From assembly GCA_009784625.1 (NCBI GenBank), contig WRBI01000017.1, positions 1 to 44,440 on the forward strand: 44,440 nt of DNA. Direction: 5' to 3'. Numbering within the stretch: the first letter of the stretch is position 1; every line of letters begins with the position of its first letter. Position numbers and translations under genes: made by a program. The notes beneath the pieces are model-generated. The model searched no databases, was not told the origin of the DNA, and saw nothing but the letters and a program-made list of their open reading frames with translations. The stretch comes from Oscillospiraceae bacterium (GTDB lineage Bacteria; Bacillota; Clostridia; Oscillospirales; Ruminococcaceae). This document shows, in pieces, positions 34,798-43,000 of the stretch.

Positions 34798-37212
34798 ATG
34801 AATCCGACAAAAGTCCGAGAAGCACTAACAAACATGGCTCTATACCTAGTTGGCTTTGGGTTGCCCATCATTCCATTGAATGGGAAATTTCCGCTCATTA
34901 AAGAGTGGAACATCCGCACAACCACCACAGAAGAGGAGCTGCAAGAATGGCTTGCAAAATACCCGAACCGCAACTTTGGTCTTGTGCTTGGAAGCGTTAG
35001 CAACATCATCGCGATTGACGCAGATGGGGAATCGGGGAAGAAAATTCTTGAAGAATTGAGTGGTGGTGATCTACCCCCGACCGTTACTTACACCACCCCC
35101 AGCGGTGGCTTGCGGTATCTCTTTAGAATCCCGGAAGAACACAGAGGGAAGCGATTTCGTAAGTATACACAGGAGGGCGAAGGTGAACACCAAGAACTTT
35201 CACTCATGGGTGACGGTACACAAACTGTTCTCCCCTATTGCACCCACACTAACGGCGGCGTTTACGAGTTTCTATCCCCGGAAACAACGTTTAGAACAGT
35301 TGGCCTTGCAGATGCACCGGGCTGGATGGTCGAAAAGATGCTTGGCAACATTTTAACGGTTGCTCTTCCACCGAAGCCTGGTGCGGTTCTTCTTCCTACG
35401 TCGTCTACCGAACCGACGCCCGACCCCGACCAAGAGCAGGACTATCGCACCATCTCAGGTCACTTTTACCGTTGCCCAAAGCTAATGGAAAAGCTTGATC
35501 GACAGGTAGGAGAGGGGCTTCCAGAACCGGAATGGTACCTCATTTGCTGTGTTTTGATTAGTTTGGGATGGAAGTGGCTGGCTTCAATATTTTCTGCGCT
35601 GTCCGCAAAACACAACCAGCGAAGTATGGATCGAATTGAAGCGCTGGAGACAGCGGGGAAAAAGACAAGGTCGCCTTCTTGTGAATCGCTTGGCTGCGAC
35701 AGAGATCAAATCAAGAGTTGTTTGGGATGGGTAAAGGAGTGGTCGGGGCGAATCACAAACACCCCCAAGCCTCAACTGATCGCCGCCAGAAACATCCCGT
35801 TTGGGTTTTATTACGATCAACACGGTAATTTTAAGGGTGTCAACGGCGATAAATTTGCCAGAGCGATCCGGGAAGAGGTTCCGGTGTTGATTCGGGATGA
35901 AAAAGCGATCTACACTTTCACCGGCGAAGTCTGGCAACTGCCAACCTTGCTCGACTTCAAAAAACAAATGTATTGGTTCTTTCAAAAATTTGAGCAAGAC
36001 AAGTGGGTGTTGGATTGCGAGAAGGCCTACCTTGAAAGCCTCTTACGCCAAGCCAAAAGAGTTCCTGAGATTTCGAAAGAGTACATCAACCTCAAGAATG
36101 GTCTTTTTCACCTTCAAACGCAGGCGCTGATCCCCCACACCCCGGACATTTTTACTACCGTGCAAAGTCCGGTAAGCTATAACCCCAGTGCGGATTGCCC
36201 TTTGTTCTGGCAGTTTTTGATGGATTTGCTCATGGATGATGAGGAGATGGTCGCCCTCGTACAAGAGATTTTGGGCTACTGTTGTTTAAGCTACAGCACC
36301 GCCGCACATAAAATCTTTCTCTTTCATGGGGACGGCTCAAACGGCAAAAACGTTTTGGTTGACATCATGGTGGCGTTGGTGGGTGAAGGGTATGTTTCCA
36401 CCGTGGCACTGAAAGACCTGAGCCGAAACTTTTCCCTTGCGCAGATTGTCGATAAAGTTCTCAATATCGCAACGGAAAACGAACTCAACAAGCCACTCGA
36501 CACCCAAAATATCAAGGCTCTAGCTTCTGGCGACCTGATCCAAATTGAACCGAAGGGGCAGCCGCCATTCAACTACCGCCCGTTTGTAAAGTTGCTCTTT
36601 TGTGTGAACTCATTGCCCTATACCTCAGACCGGACGGGTGGCTTTGAACGTCGGCCAATCATCATTCCGTTTGAGCGAAAGTTTGTAGCCAACCCCAAAC
36701 CCGACCGGGAAGATGAACGAAAAAAAGATCCGTTCATCTTGCAAAAACTTTTGCTTGAACTGGATGGCATCTTCAATTTTGCTTTTGAGGGATTGCTTCG
36801 CTTGGCTGCCAATGGGTACGAATTTTCCCACTGTGAGCGTGCTCAAAACGCTTTGTCGGAATACCGTCGCGACATTGACCCATACATCGAATTTCTTGAA
36901 GAGTGTGTGAGGGCTGTGCCCCCTTTGACAAATGGGGGAAAAAATACAAGCTCCCTTGACGCGAAAAGACTAAACGATACCTTTGTTGGCTGGTGTAGAG
37001 ATAACAGACACGAGAAACTAGCAGGAACAATTCACCGGAACTTTATGAAGAACATTCGCACCAGCCTGACTAAGAAAGGCATACCCTTTGAAACTTATCC
37101 GAGCAATAGCAGAACTATGCTTCGGGGTATTGAGATTACCGCAGCAGGTCTTACCCACCAAAGAGCCTATGATGATGAACAGCTTGTGAAAAAACATGGG
37201 TCGTGGAAGTAA
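34798..37212 (+). CDS. Bifunctional primase-polymerase / D5-type SF3 helicase
   Basis: The 804-residue product has an N-terminal Prim-Pol domain (FGLPIIPLNGKFPLIKEW, GLVLGSVSNIIAIDADG with the catalytic acidic residues, TYTTPSGGLRYLF). A D5_N-like region follows. The SF3-type ATPase has HGDGSNGKNVLVD at about residues 511-523 and ATENELNKPLD as a Walker B-like segment. A C-terminal domain (FVGWCRDN) closes it. Such proteins initiate replication of phages, plasmids and P4-like satellites. AAAGGAG lies about 14 nt before the ATG. Confidence 0.88.
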   Translation: MNPTKVREALTNMALYLVGFGLPIIPLNGKFPLIKEWNIRTTTTEEELQEWLAKYPNRNFGLVLGSVSNIIAIDADGESGKKILEELSGGDLPPTVTYTTPSGGLRYLFRIPEEHRGKRFRKYTQEGEGEHQELSLMGDGTQTVLPYCTHTNGGVYEFLSPETTFRTVGLADAPGWMVEKMLGNILTVALPPKPGAVLLPTSSTEPTPDPDQEQDYRTISGHFYRCPKLMEKLDRQVGEGLPEPEWYLICCVLISLGWKWLASIFSALSAKHNQRSMDRIEALETAGKKTRSPSCESLGCDRDQIKSCLGWVKEWSGRITNTPKPQLIAARNIPFGFYYDQHGNFKGVNGDKFARAIREEVPVLIRDEKAIYTFTGEVWQLPTLLDFKKQMYWFFQKFEQDKWVLDCEKAYLESLLRQAKRVPEISKEYINLKNGLFHLQTQALIPHTPDIFTTVQSPVSYNPSADCPLFWQFLMDLLMDDEEMVALVQEILGYCCLSYSTAAHKIFLFHGDGSNGKNVLVDIMVALVGEGYVSTVALKDLSRNFSLAQIVDKVLNIATENELNKPLDTQNIKALASGDLIQIEPKGQPPFNYRPFVKLLFCVNSLPYTSDRTGGFERRPIIIPFERKFVANPKPDREDERKKDPFILQKLLLELDGIFNFAFEGLLRLAANGYEFSHCERAQNALSEYRRDIDPYIEFLEECVRAVPPLTNGGKNTSSLDAKRLNDTFVGWCRDNRHEKLAGTIHRNFMKNIRTSLTKKGIPFETYPSNSRTMLRGIEITAAGLTHQRAYDDEQLVKKHGSWK

Positions 37213-37352
37213 TCGATACGTTACACCTAAGTTTATATGTAGACCCTATAGACAAAAACTAATAGATCACTTTTAATTTGAAAAAAACTAGAACCTTAGA
37301 TGAGAATAGAACAGAAGAAGGACAAAGAAACGACAACAAGGAGGTTCGAGAA

Positions 37353-37568
37353 ATGAACGATAAAGAAGCACGCAATGCCATTCTCACCTTGGATAACCTA
37401 CCGGAACTTTTGAATGCAGAACAAGTCGCAAAATATTTGGATATTGCCTATGTAAACGCTCTAAAACTCGTTAAGCATGGCGGCATTCCACACATTAAGA
37501 TCGGCAATCAATACCGTGTTCCAAAGAAGCGGTTCCAAGAATGGGTAGAATCTCAAATCATGAATTAA
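37353..37568 (+). CDS. xis: Excisionase-like helix-turn-helix protein
   Basis: The 71-residue product from ATG 37353 has the HTH_17 pattern LLNAEQVAKYLDIAYVNALK, then GGIPHIKIGNQYRVPKKRFQEWVE. This is typical of excisionases next to tyrosine integrases. AAGGAGG lies 8 nt upstream; the longer frame from 37278 lacks a ribosome site. It is directly upstream of the integrase. Confidence 0.85.
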   Translation: MNDKEARNAILTLDNLPELLNAEQVAKYLDIAYVNALKLVKHGGIPHIKIGNQYRVPKKRFQEWVESQIMN

Positions 37569-37581
37569 GCACAGGAAAAAA

Positions 37582-37616
37582 TCGGGCAGGGAGCAAGAAC
37601 CCCCTGCCCGACTTCT
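37582..37616 (+). terminator. Hairpin between excisionase and integrase
   Basis: TCGGGCAGGG and CCCTGCCCGA form a perfect stem followed by CTTCT. The T-run is poor, so it may attenuate and not fully terminate. Confidence 0.55.
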
Positions 37617-37647
37617 ACCTAAAAATATGAAACGGGAGGGTTTGAAC

Positions 37648-38790
37648 ATGACCGGACACATTCGCAAACGAGAAAACAAAACCGGGACAACTTGGCAGAT
37701 CATCATTGACAAAGGAGAAGACCCTAAAACCGGAAAGCGCAACCGAGAATCCATAACGATAAAAGGGACGAAGAAGGAAGCGGAAATAATTTTAAACGAG
37801 AAGCTTACCGAATACAATCGAGGAACGTATATCGAAAGATCAAAGCTTACTGTTGGGCAGCATTTGGCCGATTGGATGAAAACATATGCCGAGCCATCCC
37901 TAGCCCCCAATACTGTTCGGGGATATAAGGTGAACATTGACAAGCACACCCTGCCGCATATTGGGAATATTGAGTTGCAAAAGCTTACCCCGGTGCAAGT
38001 GCAGGATATGTACAAAAAGTTGGAGGCTGGGGGGCTTTGTCCCCGATCTGTGCAATATGTTCATGCTACTTTGAGAAAGGCGCTTGATCGAGCCTATAAG
38101 ATGCGTCTGGTCAGCCTGAACGCTGCCGAGTTTGCCAGTCCACCCAAGCAGATCAAGCCAAAGGTTGAAGTCTACAACCAAACGGAAGTCCAGACGTTAT
38201 TAGGGGCTGCAAAGGGGACAGATATGGAAGTCCCGGTCAATCTGGTGGTCAGCCTTGGGCTTCGCCGTGGGGAAGTGCTTGCCCTAAAGTGGGAGGACGT
38301 TGACTTCGCAAAAGGCACGGTCGCCATCAATCGCAGCCTGAGCAATGTGGGCGGGGAAACGTTCTTCGACACACCAAAAACAGCGGCTGGCATTCGTGCC
38401 CTCTCGCTGCCGGAAGCCCTTATCGCATTGCTCAAAGCCCACAAGGGGCGACAGGCGGAACCTAAGCTGCTGTTGGGGGAAGGGTATGAGAATAACGATC
38501 TCGTCTGCTGTAGGTTGGATGGGCAGATGATAAATCCGGGTAGCTTCTCTCATGCCTTTAGCGACTTCTTGGAGAGGAGTAAGCTTCGGCACATTCGCTT
38601 TCATGACCTGCGGCATACAAATGCTACGTTGATGTTGCAATATGGTGTTCCGGCAAAGGTGGCGTCGGCTCGATTGGGTCACGCGAATATTAAGATCACG
38701 CTGGATACATACACCCATGTTTTGCCCGAAATGCAGCAGGATGCAGCCGATAAACTCAACGAGGGGATATATGGGGTAGGGGGTGCGTGA
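37648..38790 (+). CDS. int: Tyrosine recombinase/integrase
   Basis: The 380-residue product has an N-terminal arm-binding AP2-like segment (HIRKRENKTGTTWQIIIDKG), a SAM-like core-binding domain (LTVGQHLADWMKTYAEPSLA) and the catalytic domain. Catalytic residues are the Arg of SLGLRRGEVLALKW, the His and Arg of RFHDLRHTNATLML, the His of LGHANI and the Tyr of TLDTYTHVLP. The ATG at 37648 has GGGAGGG upstream. It lies 8.7 kb from attL and 5.0 kb from attR. Confidence 0.94.
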   Translation: MTGHIRKRENKTGTTWQIIIDKGEDPKTGKRNRESITIKGTKKEAEIILNEKLTEYNRGTYIERSKLTVGQHLADWMKTYAEPSLAPNTVRGYKVNIDKHTLPHIGNIELQKLTPVQVQDMYKKLEAGGLCPRSVQYVHATLRKALDRAYKMRLVSLNAAEFASPPKQIKPKVEVYNQTEVQTLLGAAKGTDMEVPVNLVVSLGLRRGEVLALKWEDVDFAKGTVAINRSLSNVGGETFFDTPKTAAGIRALSLPEALIALLKAHKGRQAEPKLLLGEGYENNDLVCCRLDGQMINPGSFSHAFSDFLERSKLRHIRFHDLRHTNATLMLQYGVPAKVASARLGHANIKITLDTYTHVLPEMQQDAADKLNEGIYGVGGA

Positions 38791-38836
38791 AAGTGGCGTA
38801 AAAACGCTAATGGTGCGGTGTTTTGATGTTGTTGCA

Positions 38837-38872
38837 AACCCCCACAGCTATAGATGCCGTGGGGGTTTTTGT
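38837..38872. terminator. Bidirectional terminator after the integrase
   Basis: AACCCCCAC and GTGGGGGTT form the stem, followed by TTTGTG. It lies between convergent genes. Confidence 0.8.
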
Positions 38873-38873
38873 G

Positions 38874-39254
38874 TTAGTCGTCAGCAATGTTGCGAAATAC
38901 GATAAGCTCACGTAGGATTCTTAGAAACGACTGCTTTTCTGCATCTGTCAACCGATCAAGAGCCTTTTGGATTGAAGCGTCGGTCGGGCTTACTGTTGCC
39001 TTTTCACTCGAATCTAAGCGGGGTGTCTGGGTAGGGGCGAAAAATTCAGCAAGGGTAATGCCCAGCACGTCACAAATCTTTTCGAGCTTTACGACTGTGA
39101 CATTGCTCATGTTGCGCTCGACTTGTCCGTAATAGGTGGTCGTAACCTCTGCCCAATTCGCCAGTTGTTCTTGTGACAGAGACTTTTCTCGCCGCAATTG
39201 TAGCAGTCTGTTGCCAATGTCAAAATATTGCAAATAATCACCCTTGTTTATCAT
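38874..39254 (-). CDS. XRE-family repressor
   Basis: The 126-residue product has a Cro/CI HTH (IGNRLLQLRREKSLSQEQLA, then TYYGQVERNMSNVTV and VLGITLAEFF). A helical C-terminus follows (IQKALDRLTDAEKQSFLRIL). It is the likely repressor of the element. Its upstream region contains divergent promoter elements and an ATAATTA-TGG-TAATTAT repeat. Confidence 0.85.
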   Translation of the reverse strand: MINKGDYLQYFDIGNRLLQLRREKSLSQEQLANWAEVTTTYYGQVERNMSNVTVVKLEKICDVLGITLAEFFAPTQTPRLDSSEKATVSPTDASIQKALDRLTDAEKQSFLRILRELIVFRNIADD

Positions 39255-39260
39255 AAGGGG

Positions 39261-39301
39261 TTGTATACCTCAGCACAACATGATATAATTATGGTAATTA
39301 T
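39261..39301 (+). promoter_or_regulatory. Promoter and operator-like repeat for the cargo operon
   Basis: TTGTAT (39261-39266), 17 bp, TATAAT (39284-39289) point rightward. ATAATTATGGTAATTAT (39285-39301) overlaps the -10 as an inverted repeat, suitable for the XRE protein. Confidence 0.6.
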
Positions 39302-39362
39302 ATTTGCCTGTTCAATATAGCGGAGTAGAGGCATCAAGTCGCTTAATGGGGGCGTTCACCGA

Positions 39363-39567
39363 ATGAAGGGCAGAGTTAAGCATTACAACGAGCAAAAGAA
39401 GTTTGGGTTTATACTTGGGGAAGATGGTCTTGATAGATTCTTTCATATATCGGGGCTAAAGTCAATTGAACAACCATCGTTAGGTGCATTAGTCGAGTTT
39501 GTACCTTAAATACTATATTCATGACAATAAGGACAGCAAAAAGACTTTAATAAAGCGGGCTTATTGA
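39363..39567 (+). pseudogene. Frameshifted cold-shock-domain protein
   Basis: The ATG at 39363 opens 48 codons: MKGRVKHYNEQKKFGFILGE then DRFFHISGLKSI and a VEFVP end at TAA 39507. KKFGFI and RFFHIS correspond to RNP1 and RNP2 of cold-shock domains. Removing one T at 39506-39507 continues the frame as PKYYIHDNKDSKKTLIKRAY to TGA at 39567, giving a normal-length domain. I therefore read it as a single-base frameshift, or a sequencing error, in a CspA-like RNA-binding protein. Confidence 0.6.
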
Positions 39568-39587
39568 ACATGTAGGAGTGACGCCGC

Positions 39588-40949
39588 ATGTCAGGTTTAC
39601 ATAACTTTGAGCTGGGTAGGGAGGCTCTTTTCCACAAGGTAGTGTTCAAAGGGTACGATTGCACCGAAGAGCTGCAAATGATAATCTGTAACTTAAACAC
39701 GCACACTACGGCATTTTTAGAGGGGCTTTCGGCGCGAATGTTTGAGTTGCTTGCGCAGGGAAGTCAAAGCCGAATTATACAGTTTTTAGCTGAAAACGAT
39801 CTGCAAGAACAGGACGTCAACGAGTTTATTCAAGAGCTAGTTGACCAAGAAGTGCTAAATGGAAAGACTGAGCAAATAGAAGGGGAACAACCACAGAAAG
39901 AAACGAGCGGCAATACGGATTATATAAATTTTTGTGAAGAAATTTATCAAAACGGCTACCTATTCAATATCCATATTGACATTACCAACCAGTGTAATCT
40001 TAGGTGTTGTCATTGCTACCACCCGTTTGAGGAATATACGCAAAACAAGCAGATTACGCTCAAAGATATAGAAGAAATCATTGACGAATCCTGTGATTTG
40101 GGAGCGTTCTCGGTAACATTTAGCGGTGGGGAGGCATTCTTGCGACCCGACATATTCCAGGCTCTGGAATACGCCACCCGAAAGAAAATGGTCATTAGCA
40201 TTTTTACCAACGCCACATTGATTGATGGTCAGATGGTCGAAAAGCTAAAGCTATATAATATAGACAGAATTGGCGTTAGCCTTTATTCTACAGATCGGGA
40301 TACGCACGATAGCATAACAACAGTTAGTGGCTCGTTCGATAAAACTGCGGGCGCAATACAAGCACTGACGAAGAGCGACCTTCAAGTTGAAATCCGCTGT
40401 ATGCTCATGAAAGGCAATTTTAAGCGCTACAAAGAAATGATAACCACCGCTAAAGATTGGGGTTGTACACTTGCTTTTGACATTTCCATGGCGCCCAAGC
40501 TAAATGGTGATGATTCGCCGATGGATTTACTATTAACATCCGACCAATATAGGGAATTGTGTCTTGATACTGAATCTGTTTACTATGCGGATAAAGTGAA
40601 TGGGATTAAGGTTGATGCCCCCCCTTGTAATGCTGGGCGATACGGATTGTATTACGATAGCGCGGGCAACATTCATCCATGTGTAGGGTTCCCCATTTTG
40701 CTTGGTACACATAAAGACAAGTTGCAAGAAATTTGGGAAAGCAACCCGGATTTAATCAAATGGCGCAAGATGAGGAACAGCGACTTTACTGGTTACGGAA
40801 AACATTCATACTGTCAACACTGCATAGAAATCTGTGCAGGAAATGCCCTGCTTGAGAACGGAGACTACACCCAATGCGAAAAGAAAGACTGCTTTAAGGC
40901 TCGTGTACGAGAATCGGCCTACAAACAATTGAAAGGAGGGTTGGCATGA
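39588..40949 (+). CDS. Radical SAM/SPASM peptide maturase with RRE-like N-terminus
   Basis: The 453-residue product begins with about 95 residues resembling a PqqD-like RiPP recognition element (LNTHTTAFLEGLSARMFELL, DVNEFIQELVDQEVL). The radical SAM cluster motif is CNLRCCHC at about residue 133. TFSGGEAFLRPD is the GGE motif. A SPASM region with many cysteines ends the protein (PPCNAGRYGLYYDSAGNIHP, YCQHCIEICAGN, CEKKDCFKAR). Such enzymes install thioether or carbon-carbon links in ribosomal peptides. GTAGGAG precedes the ATG. Its stop overlaps a 31-residue peptide gene by ATGA, so that peptide is the likely substrate. Confidence 0.9.
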   Translation: MSGLHNFELGREALFHKVVFKGYDCTEELQMIICNLNTHTTAFLEGLSARMFELLAQGSQSRIIQFLAENDLQEQDVNEFIQELVDQEVLNGKTEQIEGEQPQKETSGNTDYINFCEEIYQNGYLFNIHIDITNQCNLRCCHCYHPFEEYTQNKQITLKDIEEIIDESCDLGAFSVTFSGGEAFLRPDIFQALEYATRKKMVISIFTNATLIDGQMVEKLKLYNIDRIGVSLYSTDRDTHDSITTVSGSFDKTAGAIQALTKSDLQVEIRCMLMKGNFKRYKEMITTAKDWGCTLAFDISMAPKLNGDDSPMDLLLTSDQYRELCLDTESVYYADKVNGIKVDAPPCNAGRYGLYYDSAGNIHPCVGFPILLGTHKDKLQEIWESNPDLIKWRKMRNSDFTGYGKHSYCQHCIEICAGNALLENGDYTQCEKKDCFKARVRESAYKQLKGGLA

Positions 40950-41041
40950 AAAGGTTAAAAATTAAGAGTGTTATGAAGACTGTAGTAGTAGCTAAGGGAT
41001 GTGGAAGAAACTGGGATAACCTTTGTGGAAAGAAAGAGTAA
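40946..41041 (+). CDS. Putative RiPP precursor peptide (31 residues)
   Basis: The gene overlaps the maturase stop (ATGA) and has a strong AAAGGAGGG 6-7 nt upstream. The product begins MKRLKIKSVMKTVVVA, a basic leader-like part, and ends KGCGRNWDNLCGKKE. Cys19 and Cys27 are seven residues apart and enclose Trp23-Asp24-Asn25, a pattern that could form thioethers (sactipeptide or ranthipeptide type) or a three-residue Trp-x-Asn cyclophane. A terminator follows 38 bp later. The peptide class is inferred; I know no exact homologue. Confidence 0.72.
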   Translation: MKRLKIKSVMKTVVVAKGCGRNWDNLCGKKE

Positions 41042-41079
41042 AGTGGACTCTTGTTGACAGTATGAATGGCTTCTGTAAA

Positions 41080-41118
41080 AGATACCGCCTTGTGACACAA
41101 CCCACAGGCGGTATCTAT
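41080..41118 (+). terminator. Terminator after the precursor peptide
   Basis: AGATACCGCCTTGTG and CACAGGCGGTATCT pair with one bulge, followed by ATATT. The stem core ACCGCCTTGTG recurs in the terminator at 41703-41740. Confidence 0.65.
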
Positions 41119-41163
41119 ATTAGCAACCAAACAGGAAGACCGACAAGAAAGGAAGGACGCAAA

Positions 41164-41679
41164 GTGTCAAAAGACTTTACTTCAAACGCTGGTAGAACTT
41201 TTGCGACTTTATTCAGTGGACAATCATCCGATCAGATAGGATCAATAAATGTCCGAAAGGTGCTAGAAAAAGACATTTTAGACTCGCAATCTCCCTCTAT
41301 TATCGGATTTTTTCTTGATGCGAGTGATTCCCTAGGAGTTGATAGCACATATCAGAAGGCAGCATTGATGGCGGCGACCCGGCTCATTAATGATGTTAAT
41401 ACCGATAATGAAAGTAAAGCTTATCTACAAGGGCAGATAAGTGAAATTGCTGACAGGGATTCTGGCGAATTACAGGACGAGGCCAAGATAGCGCTGCTAT
41501 CTTGGGCGACGGATTCAGATTTATCAGGAATTGCAATTGACGATTGCGAAAATTTTGAAATGCGTACTAAAGCCATAGAAAAGATAACAGATAAAGACGT
41601 CTTGCTTGACGTTGCTACGGATGCGGACGATAAGCAGATACGGCAAGCAGCAAAGGTACGCATTAAAGAGTTGCAATAA
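41164..41679 (+). CDS. Unknown protein next to the RiPP-like locus
   Basis: The 171-residue product is read from a GTG at 41164 with AAGGAAGGA upstream; the longer frame crosses the terminator. It is acidic and helical, with ILDSQSPSIIGFFLDASDSL and a C-terminal repeat-like part AIEKITDKDVLLDVATDADD, then RQAAKVRIKEL. The last part resembles short HEAT-like repeats of the type found in variant LRR proteins. It may be an immunity or target protein for the modified peptide; this is inferred from position only. Confidence 0.6.
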   Translation: MSKDFTSNAGRTFATLFSGQSSDQIGSINVRKVLEKDILDSQSPSIIGFFLDASDSLGVDSTYQKAALMAATRLINDVNTDNESKAYLQGQISEIADRDSGELQDEAKIALLSWATDSDLSGIAIDDCENFEMRTKAIEKITDKDVLLDVATDADDKQIRQAAKVRIKELQ

Positions 41680-41702
41680 TAGCAAAAGATGCCGAAGAAA
41701 TA

Positions 41703-41745
41703 ACACCGCCTTGTGGGCGTGAATCCACAAGGCGGTGTCTTTAAC
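41703..41745 (+). terminator. Terminator after the unknown protein
   Basis: ACACCGCCTTGTGG and CCACAAGGCGGTGT form a perfect 14-bp stem, followed by CTTTAACTT. It is closely similar to the hairpin at 41080. Confidence 0.8.
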
Positions 41746-41765
41746 TTAATGTTGCTTGATCTTTT

Positions 41766-42235
41766 TTTACTCAGCTTCTGCAATCGTCTTAGTCAGCACT
41801 TCGCGCATTTTGTCTAGCAAAACCCTTATTTATACTCATTGACAATAGCCTCTAAATGCGAAAAGACTTCTTCCGGGGTATAGGACTTTGTCCCTGTCTC
41901 TCGCATTTGCTCAGCCTCCAATATTTTTTCACGCAAGTCAAGCATGGCCTCTTGTCGCTTAAAAGTGTCAATGCTCATAACAGCGAGACCACCTTCGCTC
42001 GCATTTTTGCTAAAGATTGTCTTGCGTCAACCGAATCACCACCATGAAGCGCAACTTCTAGCAGTTTACAGTCAATAAATGCCTTTTCCTCAGTGGCCAT
42101 GTGAATGGGCTGATTGGCATAAAGCTCAACAAAAGCCTGTTAATTCTCACAGGTGCCAACGCTCATACTCACCAGGTCACCGACAACGATATAGACAGGC
42201 TCTTTGCTCTCGTGGCAAAATTTCGAAGTAAATAA
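41766..42235 (-). pseudogene. Relics of antitoxin genes (Phd/RelB-like)
   Basis: The minus strand shows decayed coding segments with stops and frame changes. From right to left: KEPVYIVVGDLVSMSVGTCE, a stop, QAFVELYANQPIHMATEEKA and further residues; then in another frame SEGGLAVMSIDTFKRQEAML with an intact 50-codon tail (ATG 41978 to stop 41826, ending EEVFSHLEAIVNEYK); then LLDKMREVLTKTIAEAE. VYI, GGLAVMSIDTF and the helical tails resemble Phd/YefM-type antitoxins. No toxin remains. Confidence 0.5.
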
Positions 42236-42243
42236 AAATCCCG

Positions 42244-42999
42244 TTAAGCAATGTTTTTTATAATAAACTCCTGCCCTTTTGCCTTAAAATCGTCTAAACT
42301 TGTATACTGCTTGTGGACAGCATTTGTCAAAGCATCTCTGTCACGCTTACTGAGCGCATCCGGGTTTTCATGCACAGCGATGGAAATAGGATTTTGACTT
42401 TCCTTTTCCATACGCAAACAAAAAGCAGAAGCCCTTGAAGCGTGAAGGTCGGTCTTGATTCCCATTATATATACCGGGGAACTTGTGTTATCAAGTATGG
42501 CATAATCAGCTTCAAACCACGGTTCTTTTGTTGGCTTAAAGTTTCGCTCCACCCGTTTGAATTGTTTACCTAAATCATCAATGACAAAAGAACCAAAATA
42601 TTCAAAGAACATGCTGGCTACATACTCTTTGCGAAGAATCTCCATATTACATACTTTTGTTATAGCCATTTGGTATCTAAGCAGATCATCAAAAAAGGTA
42701 TTTGCAGAGGTATCGGTGATAAAATTTCCCGCAGAATCTTCAACGCCATTGTTAAGCAAAATCTTAGATAAAATGTTATTCTTATTTTCTGTATTGATGT
42801 CGAAACTATAAGAAAGCCTCATAAGTGTAGTGCCAAAATCGCATATTTGCAGACGGTCTTCATGCTCTCTCAAAAAGATATCTAATATATCGCCATCCTC
42901 GTGAAAAAATGGAGCAATTACCTGATATGAGCCGTTAGGAAGCGGTTCAAGTCTGATTTTATCTTGCATTGACCTAGCTATTGTTTGTGCTTCAATCAT
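42244..42999 (-). CDS. DUF1828 (and DUF1829-like) protein
   Basis: About 251 residues. The N-terminal domain has YQVIAPFFHEDGDILDIFLR and LQICDFGTTLMRLSYSF, the DUF1828 pattern. The second half (EYVASMFFEYFGSFVIDDLG, VYIMGIKTDLHASRASAF) fits the DUF1829-like extension. The family often occurs in mobile and defence contexts without known biochemistry. I chose ATG 42999, behind GGGGGGTG, over a GTG at 43008. It is coupled to the DUF6978-like gene, which ends at 43001. Confidence 0.78.
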   Translation of the reverse strand: MIEAQTIARSMQDKIRLEPLPNGSYQVIAPFFHEDGDILDIFLREHEDRLQICDFGTTLMRLSYSFDINTENKNNILSKILLNNGVEDSAGNFITDTSANTFFDDLLRYQMAITKVCNMEILRKEYVASMFFEYFGSFVIDDLGKQFKRVERNFKPTKEPWFEADYAILDNTSSPVYIMGIKTDLHASRASAFCLRMEKESQNPISIAVHENPDALSKRDRDALTNAVHKQYTSLDDFKAKGQEFIIKNIA

Positions 43000-43000
43000 A

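Noticed and set aside
40946-41041. Peptide as a KxxxW streptide-type precursor
   Set aside because: The Lys-Trp spacing is six (Lys17, Trp23), not four, so the streptide crosslink pattern does not fit.
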